Below the pieces are notes generated by a model. The model searched no databases. It was not told the origin of the DNA and saw nothing but the letters and a program-made list of their open reading frames with translations. From assembly GCA_016490735.1 (NCBI GenBank), contig JAEMWC010000750.1:50001-114000 (forward strand): DNA of 64,000 nt, in the 5' to 3' direction. This DNA comes from Pachyseris speciosa (Eukaryota > Cnidaria > Anthozoa > Scleractinia > Pachyseridae). Each line of letters opens with the position of its first letter. The stretch's first letter is position 1. This document shows, in pieces, positions 10,680-21,344 of this stretch. The position numbers were made by a program, and so were the translations under genes.

Positions 10680-11533
10680 ATGAAAATCTGGTTCTGGATA
10701 CTCGGCTGGTCTCTTTCCATTTTGACGACAACAGGAAATGGATTTATCATCTTACTTGTGCTCAGCAAACGGCAGCTCCGCACCAAAACCAACGCGTTTG
10801 TCGTGTCACTGGCGGTGGCGGATTTCTTTGTTGGGATGAGCGTCGTTCCATCCTTGTTTTTCTGTGATATCACAAGTGGCTGCAGCTGGTCTCAGAGTGG
10901 CTGTCTTGGGCGGATGTGTTGAGATGGTTGTTCGGCTACGCTTCAGTCACCAGCTTGTGCAGTTTGGTGCTGGATCGCTTCATTGCAGTCGTGATGCCTT
11001 TGAGATATTTAACTTTTATGACTCAACGACGCCTTATTGAAATCATTTGTCTATCTTGGGTAATTCCAGTTTGTTTTGAGATTTCACTGGTGACTTCGCT
11101 TTATTTCAAACTTGTTACCTTGAGTAATATTTCCAGTTGGCTGTATATAATATTATTGGAGTTCCTTCCGTGCTTAATTCTTATATTTTTTGTTGCATCC
11201 ATGGTGCGCGTTGTTTATAATCATGATCGTGCTGCGCGCACCTTGTCAAAACAGTTGCGCTTTAACCACCACGTTTTATTTAAATCCCGCGAGAGAAATA
11301 CGGTCCTTTTTATGGCGATAGTTGTCGGCGTATTCATTGCATGTTACATTATGTTTATTCGTTCTACCATTCGTGGTTTAGCTGATCATAATAAATCTTT
11401 TGTTAACATTGAATATAAAATACCTACTTTAGTTTTAAATTCAGCTGTGAACCCTTTAGCTTATGCTTTGCTCAAAAGAGACATAAAGAAAGAGTGCAAA
11501 AAGGTGATCTTGTGTCGTAAGAAACAAGCCTGA
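10680..11533 (+). pseudogene. GPCR copy 1, class A, frameshifted
   Basis: This is the same gene as the open copy at 14171, apart from a missing base near 10894 (GGTCTCAGAGTGG here, GGTCTCACGAGTGG in copy 2), which falls after the second membrane helix. The reading frame splits into 10680-10922 and 10916-11533, and the second part still shows LVLDRFIAVV and NSAVNPLAYALLK. Everything else is intact, so either this is a very young pseudogene or the base is an assembly error. Upstream sequence (10414-10679) is the same as for the other units. Confidence 0.9.
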
Positions 11534-11995
11534 AATACATAAACACGATCTTTTTTGTTTCTGTGGTTTCTCTATAGGGCCACGAGACTGTTTTTCGTTC
11601 CCGCGTGTCAGAACTTTTCCCTTTGCGTGATAAGTTGCAGAAGATGCAGAGGAACTAAAACTGACCTCATGGTTGCCTGCCTACGCGGTGATAAACTGGT
11701 AGCGCTTTATTGAAGCTAGTTCTGTACGAGGTCTCTACATTGCCCTTAAAATACATATAATGGACTTTCGCGACTGGCTGTGGCGACACCTGAATAATTT
11801 TTCATTTGGGCGAAAACATGTTATCTCAGATATAACCTTAATTTCAGCTGGCTGTGTCTGATGATCTGTAAGTTCGTGCCTTGTTTAATGTTAAATATGC
11901 TAAAAACAGATGCGTTGAACCCGGCATGTTTTGTAAGAGACCTCAAGAGAAGACTACAGTTCAAATGTTAGCGATTGATGTAGGGTTGTTTCTTT

Positions 11996-12131
11996 ATTAT
12001 TGCATATGGTCATTGTAGCCTAAGGATTTTGTTATTGTAAATTCTAAAGATTATTGTACGTTTTAAGTAGGATAGTGTCCCCGATTAGTAAGGCTATTAT
12101 ATTCTAGCTAGAAGATTGACACTGAAATAAA

Positions 12132-12167
<36 letters not shown>
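11996..12167 (+). mobile_element. LINE 3' tail with (TTA)n, unit 1
   Basis: The segment ends GACACTGAAATAAAGTTATT followed by TTA repeats, a typical 5'-truncated CR1/L2-like LINE 3' end. The paralogous locus at about 53322-53336 lacks it (TTTCTTTTATCTTTCAGCATTG), which shows an empty site. The equivalent segments are 15487-15668 in unit 2 and 18984-19165 in unit 3; only the TTA run length differs between units. Confidence 0.75.
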
Positions 12168-12170
<3 letters not shown>

Positions 12171-12383
12171 CATTGCGCAGTGTTTTTTGCTGTTACCTCA
12201 ACGAAGCTTTAATGAAAATTAATCTACACGGTTCCCGCCATGATGTCTGTGGCTAATGATTTATGCATGGGACATTAAATATAGTGATCAAAGTCGAAGT
12301 CTTGTATACAACTCTTTTTTATAATTTTAGGCTGACTTATCCTTTATGTTACCACTATTAATTTTATTTCTCGTGAGGTATCA

Positions 12384-12594
12384 AACGTTGTCTTTCCTCA
12401 CGCATTGGTTGTTGTCATGCGCAATTTCAAATCGTTTACATACGCATACCACTGATGAAGGGCTAAGCCCGAAACGTATGGTTTGTCTTTCAAACTACAT
12501 TTTGGCACTTCACTACCTTTTGTTTTTAACACTTTCACCCGTATTAGTGCCACGCAGTACTTTTGAACTTTTGTTCATTATTTATCAACGTGTT
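12384..12594 (+). mobile_element. 211-bp insertion with hammerhead-like core, unit 1
   Basis: It is flanked by ATCA (12380-12383 and 12595-12598). The paralogue at about 53522-53545 reads GTGAGGTATCACATCTGTTG without it. Inside, 12452-12476 reads CTGATGA, a GGGC/GCCC stem with TAA loop, then GAAAC, which matches the conserved core of a hammerhead ribozyme. CATACG upstream pairs with CGTATG downstream of the core. A proper stem I was not found. A Penelope-like or retrozyme-like origin is possible because the same wording occurs after the Penelope ORF at 33293. Confidence 0.6.
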
Positions 12595-13074
12595 ATCACA
12601 TCTATTGTCTGTGATATATTCTTTTGAATGGTTAGCTTAATCGGTTGAAAAGAAACTGTACTTAAGGCTGAAGACGGCTGGATCAACCATTAATAATGGT
12701 GACATTTTAAAATAAATTTCTGTTCAGTGTCACAATTTTTTCACTTTTGTCTCTCGTTCCCAGCAATTGTCAGAATAGTAAAAAACCATCCTAGGCCAAA
12801 ACCATATGCTACTGTTGACACTGGTATTATCAGAAGTTGGCATGTCAGTGGACACGCTTGAATTTTCCATCATGAAAACGCCCTTAGTGAGCGAGCCAAA
12901 GCAATGTGCATACATTAATGAGAGTTGTATTAAGTATGTTTGCGGTGGTGACAGTTCGTCTTTAGTAACAGACTCACTGAAACCATGATTGGCCTGTAAT
13001 TTGCTAAATTGACAGTAGACTTTGAGCTGTTTTCTTCCATACATCTGCTTTATCACTATGGCTATTCATCTTTT

Positions 13075-13690
13075 CTTATTTCCCCGCAAAGAGATTGGAT
13101 AACAGACACTTTTGTTTCTTGTGGAGAAAGCAGATACTACAGGGGAAATTTCTCTTACCTGCAGTGGGCAGTTTGATTGGAGTTTGCATTTTTGAAACAC
13201 CATTAAGTTGCTGTCTCACTAAGGGCGTTTATCCCAATCTGCATACATCTGTTGTGTTATAAAAGAGACCGGGCTTGAATAAACTTTAAGAAAGGGACAA
13301 TTCGGTTTGCTCGTGCGTTTACATTGATCCTATCATTAGCCAATAATTAAGTAAAAATGTTAGCAACTTGAGGACAACTCTCGCATACACCTTAAAATAA
13401 AAGCACTTTTCCCTTTTGTTGTTTAACGAAATTTGCATACATCTGTTGTGTTATAAAAGAGACAGGTATTGAATATATTTTTAGATAGTGACAATTCCTT
13501 TTGTTAGCAGACTCACAGATCCTATCATTAGTCAATAATCTGTTAAAATGTCAACAACTTCTGGAGAACTCACGGATACACCTGCGTAATCATAAAGACA
13601 CTTCCCTTTTCTTGTTTCCCGCAGAGAATCACTGTTTTAATACTGATTTAAAAATAAAAATGACAGAAACATTTCTTTTCCGCAAATAAA
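13075..13690 (+). repeat. Three degenerate ~210-bp direct repeats in the unit spacer
   Basis: Copies start near 13075, 13216 and 13428 and share GCATACATCTGTTGTGTTAT, AAAAGAGAC, GATCCTATCATTAG and a CTTTTCCC/TTGTT block. A further copy lies just right of the array at 20903-21130. The same set recurs in unit 2 (about 16576-17191) and unit 3 (about 20073-20688). It is not coding. Confidence 0.7.
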
Positions 13691-13706
13691 TAAAGTATGG
13701 AAATCA

Positions 13707-13904
13707 GGGCAGCAGTTATGGCGCAGTGGCGAGTGCACTTGCCTCCCACCAATGTGGCCCGGGTTCGATTCCCTGACTCGGCGTTATACGTGGGTTGAGT
13801 TTGTTGTTGGTTCTCGTCCTTGCTCGGAGATGTTTTTTCTGGGGGTACTCCGGTTTTCTCTCTCCTCAAAAACATTAAGACTCCTTTATGTTCCTGTTTC
13901 ACTG
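13707..13904 (+). mobile_element. tRNA-derived SINE, unit 1
   Basis: The A-box TGGCGCAGTGG is at 13719-13729 and the B-box GGTTCGATTCC at 13762-13772, with the spacing of a Pol III internal promoter. The body contains GGGGGTACTCCGGTTTTCTC and TCTCCTCAAAAACATTAAGA, wording I recall from widespread anthozoan SINEs. Its 3' end is the duplication breakpoint of the array. Confidence 0.8.
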
Positions 13905-14170
13905 ATGTAATCTCGACGCAAAGCTTCATAGATTTTTTCCTTGTGTTGTGTTGTAAACTCTTTTTTCAAGGTTTTACTTTTTGGAATAAATAACTGACGT
14001 ACAATTATAAATGTGTCACCGATGTGCTGTGCATTCGTTAATCCTGGACCAAAATTTCATATAAACGTTAACAGCCTAAGATGAAGGCAGATGTTTATAA
14101 AGTTGTTCTCTTGTGGAATTGAACTGCGTTTTCTGATCAACAACTGCGACCAAAAGCCTTTGTTTGGACA

Positions 14171-15025
14171 ATGAAAATCTGGTTCTGGATACTCGGCTGG
14201 TCTCTTTCCATTTTGACGATAACAGGAAATGGATTTATCATCTTACTTGTGCTCAGCAAACGGCAGCTCCGCACCAAAACCAACGCGTTTGTCGTGTCAC
14301 TGGCGGTGGCGGATTTCTTTGTTGGGATGAGCGTCGTTCCATCCTTGTTTTTCTGTGATATCACAAGTGGCTGCAGCTGGTCTCACGAGTGGCTGTCTTG
14401 GGCGGATGTGTTGAGATGGTTGTTCGGCTACGCTTCAGTCACCAGCTTGTGCAGTTTGGTGCTGGATCGCTTCATTGCAGTCGTGATGCCTTTGAGATAT
14501 TTAACTTTTATGACTCAACGACGCCTTATTGAAATCATTTGTCTATCTTGGGTAATTCCAGTTTGTTTTGAGATTTCACTGGTGACTTCGCTTTATTTCA
14601 AACTTGTTACCTTGAGTAATATTTCCAGTTGGCTGTATATAATATTATTGGAGTTCCTTCCGTGCTTAATTCTTATATTTTTTGTTGCATCCATGGTGCG
14701 CGTTGTTTATAATCATGATCGTGCTGCGCGCACCTTGTCAAAACAGTTGCGCTTTAACCACCACGTTTTATTTAAATCCCGCGAGAGAAATACGGTCCTT
14801 TTTATGGCGATAGTTGTCGGCGTATTCATTGCATGTTACATTATGTTTATTCGTTCTACCATTCGTGGTTTAGCTGATCATAATAAATCTTTTGTTAACA
14901 TTGAATATAAAATACCTACTTTAGTTTTAAATTCAGCTGTGAACCCTTTAGCTTATGCTTTGCTCAAAAGAGACATAAAGAAAGAGTGCAAAAAGGTGAT
15001 CTTGTGTCGTAAGAAACAAGCCTGA
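14171..15025 (+). CDS. Rhodopsin-class (class A) GPCR, intact, 284 aa, intronless
   Basis: This is a seven-helix receptor of the plasma membrane; the ligand cannot be told. Landmarks are GN at residues 19-20 (TM1), LAVAD at 44-48 (TM2), the DRF form of the DRY motif at 99-101 (TM3), W127 (TM4), P164 (TM5) and NPLAY at 258-262 (TM7), followed by a basic helix 8 with C273. The N-terminus is very short (about 8 residues) and there is no signal peptide. The usual Cys at the top of TM3 and a Cys in extracellular loop 2 are absent, and TM6 lacks CWxP. Lack of the TM3 Cys is a known trait of the melanocortin/EDG/cannabinoid/adenosine group, so a MECA-like receptor is a fair guess, not proven. Possible N-glycosylation sites are N150 and N238. 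The ATG at 14171 was chosen because it opens directly into TM1 and is shared by all copies. A TATA-like TATAAA lies at about 14095-14100. Confidence 0.88.
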   Translation: MKIWFWILGWSLSILTITGNGFIILLVLSKRQLRTKTNAFVVSLAVADFFVGMSVVPSLFFCDITSGCSWSHEWLSWADVLRWLFGYASVTSLCSLVLDRFIAVVMPLRYLTFMTQRRLIEIICLSWVIPVCFEISLVTSLYFKLVTLSNISSWLYIILLEFLPCLILIFFVASMVRVVYNHDRAARTLSKQLRFNHHVLFKSRERNTVLFMAIVVGVFIACYIMFIRSTIRGLADHNKSFVNIEYKIPTLVLNSAVNPLAYALLKRDIKKECKKVILCRKKQA

Positions 15026-15486
15026 AATACATAAACACGATCTTTTTTGTTTCTGTGGTTTCTCTATAGGGCCACGAGACTGTTTTTCGTTCCCGCGTGT
15101 CAGAACTTTTCCCTTTGCGTGATAAGTTGCAGAAGATGCAGAGGAACTAAAACTGACCTCATGGTTGCCTGCCTACGCGGTGATAAACTGGTAGCGCTTT
15201 ATTGAAGCTAGTTCTGTACGAGGTCTCTACATTGCCCTTAAAATACATATAATGGACTTTCGCGACTGGCTGTGGCGACACCTGAATAATTTTTCATTTG
15301 GGCGAAAACATGTTATCTCAGATATAACCTTAATTTCAGCTGGCTGTGTCTGATGATCTGTAAGTTCGTGCCTTGTTTAATGTTAAATATGCTAAAAACA
15401 GATGCGTTGAACCCGGCATGTTTTGTAAGAGACCTCAAGAGAAGACTACAGTTCAAATGTTAGCGATTGATGTAGGGTTGTTTCTT

Positions 15487-15623
15487 TATTATTGCATATG
15501 GTCATTGTAGCCTAAGGATTTTGTTATTGTAAATTCTAAAGATTATTGTACGTTTTAAGTAGGATAGTGTCCCCGATTAGTAAGGCTATTATATTCTAGC
15601 TAGAAGATTGACACTGAAATAAA

Positions 15624-15668
<45 letters not shown>
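15487..15668 (+). mobile_element. LINE 3' tail with (TTA)n, unit 2
   Basis: Second tandem copy of the tail described for unit 1. The TTA run is the longest of the three, which explains most of the 10-bp length difference between units 1 and 2. Confidence 0.75.
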
Positions 15669-15671
<3 letters not shown>

Positions 15672-15884
15672 CATTGCGCAGTGTTTTTTGCTGTTACCTC
15701 AACGAAGCTTTAATGAAAATTGATCTACACGGTTCCCGCCATGATGTCTGTGGCTAATGATTTATGCATGGGACATTAAATATAGTGATCAAAGTCGAAG
15801 TCTTGTATACAACTCTTTTTTATAATTTTAGGCTGACTTATCCTTTATGTTACCACTATTAATTTTATTTCTCGTGAGGTATCA

Positions 15885-16095
15885 AACGTTGTCTTTCCTC
15901 ACGCATTGGTTGTTGTCATGCGCAATTTCAAATCGTTTACATACGCATACCACTGATGAAGGGCTAAGCCCGAAACGTATGGTTTGTCTTTCAAACTACA
16001 TTTTGGCACTTCACTACCTTTTGTTTTTAACACTTTCACCCGTATTAGTGCCACGCAGTACTTTTGAACTTTTGTTCATTATTTATCAACGTGTT
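15885..16095 (+). mobile_element. 211-bp insertion with hammerhead-like core, unit 2
   Basis: Tandem copy of the unit 1 insertion, same sequence and same flanking ATCA. Confidence 0.6.
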
Positions 16096-17207
16096 ATCAC
16101 ATCTATTGTCTGTGATATATTCTTTTGAATGGTTAGCTTAATCGGTTGAAAAGAAACTGTACTTAAGGCTGAAGACGGCTGGATCAACCATTAATAATGG
16201 TGACATTTTAAAATAAATTTCTGTTCAGTGTCACAATTTTTTCACTTTTGTCTCTCGTTCCCAGCAATTGTCAGAATAGTAAAAAACCATCCTAGGCCAA
16301 AACCATATGCTACTGTTGACACTGGTATTATCAGAAGTTGGCATGTCAGTGGACACGCTTGAATTTTCCATCATGAAAACGCCCTTAGTGAGCGAGCCAA
16401 AGCAATGTGCATACATTAATGAGAGTTGTATTAAGTATGTTTGCGGTGGTGACAGTTCGTCTTTAGTAACAGACTCACTGAAACCATGATTGGCCTGTAA
16501 TTTGCTAAATTGACAGTAGACTTTGAGCTGTTTTCTTCCATACATCTGCTTTATCACTAATACTATTCATCTTTTCTTATTTCCCCGCAAAGAGATTGGA
16601 TAACAGACACTTTTGTTTCTTGTGGAGAAAGCAGATACTACAGGGGAAATTTCTCTTACCTGCAGTGGGCAGTTTGATTGGAGTTTGCATTTTTGAAACA
16701 CCATTAAGTTGCTGTCTCACTAAGGGCGTTTATCCCAATCTGCATACATCTGTTGTGTTATAAAAGAGACCGGGCTTGAATAAACTTTAAGAAAGGGACA
16801 ATTCGGTTTGCTCGTGCGTTTACATTGATCCTATCATTAGCCAATAATTAAGTAAAAATGTTAGCAACTTGAGGACAACTCTCGCATACACCTTAAAATA
16901 AAAGCACTTTTCCCTTTTGTTGTTTAACGAAATTTGCATACATCTGTTGTGTTATAAAAGAGACAGGTATTGAATATATTTTTAGATAGTGACAATTCCT
17001 TTTGTTAGCAGACTCACAGATCCTATCATTAGTCAATAATCTGTTAAAATGTCAACAACTTCTGGAGAACTCACGGATACACCTGCGTAATCATAAAGAC
17101 ACTTCCCTTTTCTTGTTTCCCGCAGAGAATCACTGTTTTAATACTGATTTAAAAATAAAAATGACAGAAACATTTCTTTTCCGCAAATAAATAAAGTATG
17201 GAAATCA

Positions 17208-17405
17208 GGGCAGCAGTTATGGCGCAGTGGCGAGTGCACTTGCCTCCCACCAATGTGGCCCGGGTTCGATTCCCTGACTCGGCGTTATACGTGGGTTGAG
17301 TTTGTTGTTGGTTCTCGTCCTTGCTCGGAGATGTTTTTTCTGGGGGTACTCCGGTTTTCTCTCTCCTCAAAAACATTAAGACTCCTTTATGTTCCTGTTT
17401 CACTG
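17208..17405 (+). mobile_element. tRNA-derived SINE, unit 2
   Basis: Tandem copy with the same A- and B-boxes; it ends at the unit 2/3 junction. Confidence 0.8.
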
Positions 17406-17671
17406 ATGTAATCTCGACGCAAAGCTTCATAGATTTTTTCCTTGTGTTGTGTTGTAAACTCTTTTTTCAAGGTTTTACTTTTTGGAATAAATAACTGACG
17501 TACAATTATAAATGTGTCACCGATGTGCTGTGCATTCGTTAATCCTGGACCAAAATTTCATATAAACGTTAACAGCCTAAGATGAAGGCAGATGTTTATA
17601 AAGTTGTTCTCTTGTGGAATTGAACTGCGTTTTCTGATCAACAACTGCGACCAAAAGCCTTTGTTTGGACA

Positions 17672-18525
17672 ATGAAAATCTGGTTCTGGATACTCGGCTG
17701 GTCTCTTTCCATTTTGACGATAACAGGAAATGGATTTATCATCTTACTTGTGCTCAGCAAACGGCAGCTCCGCACCAAAACCAACGCGTTTGTCGTGTCA
17801 CTGGCGGTGGCGGATTTCTTTGTTGGGATGAGCGTCGTTCCATCCTTGTTTTTCTGTGATATCACAAGTGGCTGCAGCTGGTCTCACGAGTGGCTGTCTT
17901 GGGCGGATGTGTTGAGATGGTTGTTCGGCTACGCTTCAGTCACCAGCTTGTGCAGTTTGGTGCTGGATCGCTTCATTGCAGTCGTGATGCCTTTGAGATA
18001 TTTAACTTTTATGACTCAACGACGCCTTATTGAAATCATTTGTCTATCTTGGGTAATTCCAGTTTGTTTTGAGATTTCACTGGTGACTTCGCTTTATTTC
18101 AAACTTGTTACCTTGAGTAATATTTCCAGTTGGCTGTATATAATATTATTGGGGTTCCTTCCGTGCTTAATTCTTATATTTTTTGTTGCATCCATGGTGC
18201 GCGTTGTTTATAATCATGATCGTGCTGCGCGCACCTTGTCAAAACAGTGCGCTTTAACCACCACGTTTTATTTAAATCCCGCGAGAGAAATACGGTCCTT
18301 TTTATGGCGATAGTTGTCGGCGTATTCATTGCATGTTACATTATGTTTATTCGTTCTACCATTCGTGGTTTAGCTGATCATAATAAATCTTTTGTTAACA
18401 TTGAATATAAAATACCTACTTTAGTTTTAAATTCAGCTGTGAACCCTTTAGCTTATGCTTTGCTCAAAAGAGACATAAAGAAAGAGTGCAAAAAGGTGAT
18501 CTTGTGTCGTAAGAAACAAGCCTGA
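17672..18525 (+). pseudogene. GPCR copy 3, class A, frameshifted
   Basis: It is identical in layout to copy 2 until about 18248, where one T is missing (AAACAGTGCGC here, AAACAGTTGCGC in copy 2), in intracellular loop 3. The first frame (17672-18313) then runs out of frame for about 20 residues and stops; the second (18247-18525) carries TM6, TM7 and NPLAY. There is also one substitution changing E161 to G. The protein would end after TM5. The lesion differs from that of copy 1, so the two copies broke independently, or both lesions are sequencing errors. Confidence 0.9.
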
Positions 18526-18983
18526 AATACATAAACACGATCTTTTTTGTTTCTGTGGTTTCTCTATAGGGCCACGAGACTGTTTTTCGTTCCCGCGTGT
18601 CAGAACTTTTCCCTTTGCGTGATAAGTTGCAGAAGATGCAGAGGAACTAAAACTGACCTCATGGTTGCCTGCCTACGCGGTGATAAACTGGTAGCGCTTT
18701 ATTGAAGCTAGTTCTGTACGAGGTCTCTACATTGCCCTTAAAATACAGATAATGGACTTTCGCGACTGGCTGTGGCGACACCTGAATAATTTTTCATTTG
18801 GGCGAAAACATGTTATCTCAGATATAACCTTAATTTCAGCTGGCTGTGTCTGATGATCTGTAAGTTCGTGCCTTGTTTAATGTTAAATATGCTAAAAACA
18901 GATGCGTTGAACCCGGCATGTTTTGTAAGAGACCTCAAGAGAAGACTACAGTTCAAATGTTAGCGATTGATGTAGGGTTGTTT

Positions 18984-19123
18984 CTTTATTATTGCATATG
19001 GTCATTGTAGCCTAAGGATTTTGTTATTGTAAATTCTAAAGATTATTGTACGTTTTAAGTAGGATAGTGTCCCCGATTAGTAAGGCTATTATATTCTAGC
19101 TAGAAGATTGACACTGAAATAAA

Positions 19124-19165
<42 letters not shown>
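18984..19165 (+). mobile_element. LINE 3' tail with (TTA)n, unit 3
   Basis: Third tandem copy, with an intermediate TTA run. Confidence 0.75.
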
Positions 19166-19168
<3 letters not shown>

Positions 19169-19381
19169 CATTGCGCAGTGTTTTTTGCTGTTACCTCAAC
19201 GAAGCTTTAATGAAAATTAATCTACACGGTTCCCGCCATGATGTCTGTGGCTAATGATTTATGCATGGGACATTAAATATAGTGATCAAAGTCGAAGTCT
19301 TGTATACAACTCTTTTTTATAATTTTAGGCTGACTTATCCTTTATGTTACCACTATTAATTTTATTTCTCGTGAGGTATCA

Positions 19382-19592
19382 AACGTTGTCTTTCCTCACG
19401 CATTGGTTGTTGTCATGCGCAATTTCAAATCGTTTACATACGCATACCACTGATGAAGGGCTAAGCCCGAAACGTATGGTTTGTCTTTCAAACTACATTT
19501 TGGCACTTCACTACCTTTTGTTTTTAACACTTTCACCCGTATTAGTGCCACGCAGTACTTTTGAACTTTTGTTCATTATTTATCAACGTGTT
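19382..19592 (+). mobile_element. 211-bp insertion with hammerhead-like core, unit 3
   Basis: Tandem copy of the unit 1 insertion, same sequence and same flanking ATCA. Confidence 0.6.
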
Positions 19593-20704
19593 ATCACATC
19601 TATTGTCTGTGATATATTCTTTTGAATGGTTAGCTTAATCGGTTGAAAAGAAACTGTACTTAAGGCTGAAGACGGCTGGATCAACCATTAATAATGGTGA
19701 CATTTTAAAATAAATTTCTGTTCAGTGTCACAATTTTTTCACTTTTGTCTCTCGTTCCCAGCAATTGTCAGAATAGTAAAAAACCATCCTAGGCCAAAAC
19801 CATATGCTACTGTTGACACTGGTATTATCAGAAGTTGGCATGTCAGTGGACACGCTTGAATTTTCCATCATGAAAACGCCCTTAGTGAGCGAGCCAAAGC
19901 AATGTGCATACATTAATGAGAGTTGTATTAAGTATGTTTGCGGTGGTGACAGTTCGTCTTTAGTAACAGACTCACTGAAACCATGATTGGCCTGTAATTT
20001 GCTAAATTGACAGTAGACTTTGAGCTGTTTTCTTCCATACATCTGCTTTATCACTATGGCTATTCATCTTTTCTTATTTCCCCGCAAAGAGATTGGATAA
20101 CAGACACTTTTGTTTCTTGTGGAGAAAGCAGATACTACAGGGGAAATTTCTCTTACCTGCAGTGGGCAGTTTGATTGGAGTTTGCATTTTTGAAACACCA
20201 TTAAGTTGCTGTCTCACTAAGGGCGTTTATCCCAATCTGCATACATCTGTTGTGTTATAAAAGAGACCGGGCTTGAATAAACTTTAAGAAAGGGACAATT
20301 CGGTTTGCTCGTGCGTTTACATTGATCCTATCATTAGCCAATAATTAAGTAAAAATGTTAGCAACTTGAGGACAACTCTCGCATACACCTTAAAATAAAA
20401 GCACTTTTCCCTTTTGTTGTTTAACGAAATTTGCATACATCTGTTGTGTTATAAAAGAGACAGGTATTGAATATATTTTTAGATAGTGACAATTCCTTTT
20501 GTTAGCAGACTCACAGATCCTATCATTAGTCAATAATCTGTTAAAATGTCAACAACTTCTGGAGAACTCACGGATACACCTGCGTAATCATAAAGACACT
20601 TCCCTTTTCTTGTTTCCCGCAGAGAATCACTGTTTTAATACTGATTTAAAAATAAAAATGACAGAAACATTTCTTTTCCGCAAATAAATAAAGTATGGAA
20701 ATCA

Positions 20705-20902
20705 GGGCAGCAGTTATGGCGCAGTGGCGAGTGCACTTGCCTCCCACCAATGTGGCCCGGGTTCGATTCCCTGACTCGGCGTTATACGTGGGTTGAGTTT
20801 GTTGTTGGTTCTCGTCCTTGCTCGGAGATGTTTTTTCTGGGGGTACTCCGGTTTTCTCTCTCCTCAAAAACATTAAGACTCCTTTATGTTCCTGTTTCAC
20901 TG
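20705..20902 (+). mobile_element. tRNA-derived SINE, unit 3
   Basis: Tandem copy; here the SINE is followed by the original flanking repeat rather than by another unit. Confidence 0.8.
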
Positions 20903-21200
20903 AGGGCGTTTAACGCAATCTGCATACATCTGTTTTGTTATAAAAGAGACCGGTCTTGAATAAATTTTGAGAAAGTGACAATTCGGTTTGTTGGAAGTCT
21001 CACGAATCCTATCATAAGGCAATTTGATAAAATGTCAGCAAATTAAGGACAACTCTCGCATACACCCACGTTATAATGAAGACACGTTTCCCTTTTCTTA
21101 TCTTCCCTCAAAGATATTTTAATATTTAAGAATACAAATTGCAAAAACGTTCGTTTCCAAGTATTCGAATTAAACTAAGTAACATCTGCCTATTATAGCA
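20903..21200 (+). repeat. Flanking ~210-bp repeat right of the array
   Basis: GGGCGTTTAACGCAATCTGC, ATACATCTGTTTTGTTATAA and AATCCTATCATAAGGCAA match the spacer repeats inside the units, so the SINE inserted into an existing repeat array before the triplication. Confidence 0.6.
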
Positions 21201-21344
21201 CACTCAACAAAATTACTCAATTCTGATTGGTCGAGAGCCGTAAAATTAATCCCAAATTGTATTCCGCGAGGGTACCTATTAAGTTTCCATGGCAACGGGG
21301 CTTAAGCACAATCATAAGCGGTAAATTTGAACGTCAAAAAAAAA

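Larger units (their letters stand above)
10414..13904 (+). repeat. Tandem unit 1 of a GPCR-bearing triplication (3491 bp)
   Basis: The unit begins at ATGTAATCTCGACGCAAAGC and ends with the SINE tail. The next unit starts with the same bases at 13905. Copies 1 and 2 are almost identical throughout; visible differences are a shorter TTA microsatellite here, a few substitutions and the GPCR 1-bp deletion. Contents in order are GPCR, LINE tail, 211-bp insertion, three ~210-bp degenerate repeats (from about 13075, 13216 and 13428) and a SINE. Confidence 0.95.
13905..17405 (+). repeat. Tandem unit 2 (3501 bp), with the intact GPCR
   Basis: Same order and content as unit 1. Its GPCR frame is open from end to end. 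The junction at 13904/13905 joins the SINE end (CACTGA) to TGTAATCTCG with only 1-2 bases of overlap, so the duplication did not arise by recombination between long repeats. Confidence 0.95.
17406..20902 (+). repeat. Tandem unit 3 (about 3497 bp)
   Basis: Same order and content as units 1 and 2. Beyond its SINE end the sequence continues as GGGCGTTTAACGCAATCTGC, which is the ancestral flank, so this unit marks the original right border. Its GPCR has a 1-bp deletion different from that in unit 1. Confidence 0.95.

Noticed and set aside
10646..10873. 75-aa minus-strand frame over the start of GPCR copies (also 14137-14364 and 17638-17865)
   Set aside because: It is the antisense shadow of the receptor's TM1-TM2 region and repeats only because the unit repeats.
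12346..12627. 93-aa plus frame repeated in all three units (also 15847 and 19344)
   Set aside because: It runs across the border of the 211-bp insertion and its target site, so it cannot be an ancestral gene; the content is chance.
12730..13056. 108-aa minus frame and 60-aa plus frame in the unit spacer
   Set aside because: Repetition comes from the tandem units. There are no known motifs, and there is no counterpart at the 27 kb or 52 kb copies.
13075..13690. CRISPR-like array
   Set aside because: Repeats are ~210 bases, degenerate and without spacer structure, in a eukaryotic context.
13648..13929. 93-aa minus frame ending in the SINE (also 17149 and 20646)
   Set aside because: It is read through the SINE and the unit junction; SINE antisense frames of this kind are common artefacts.
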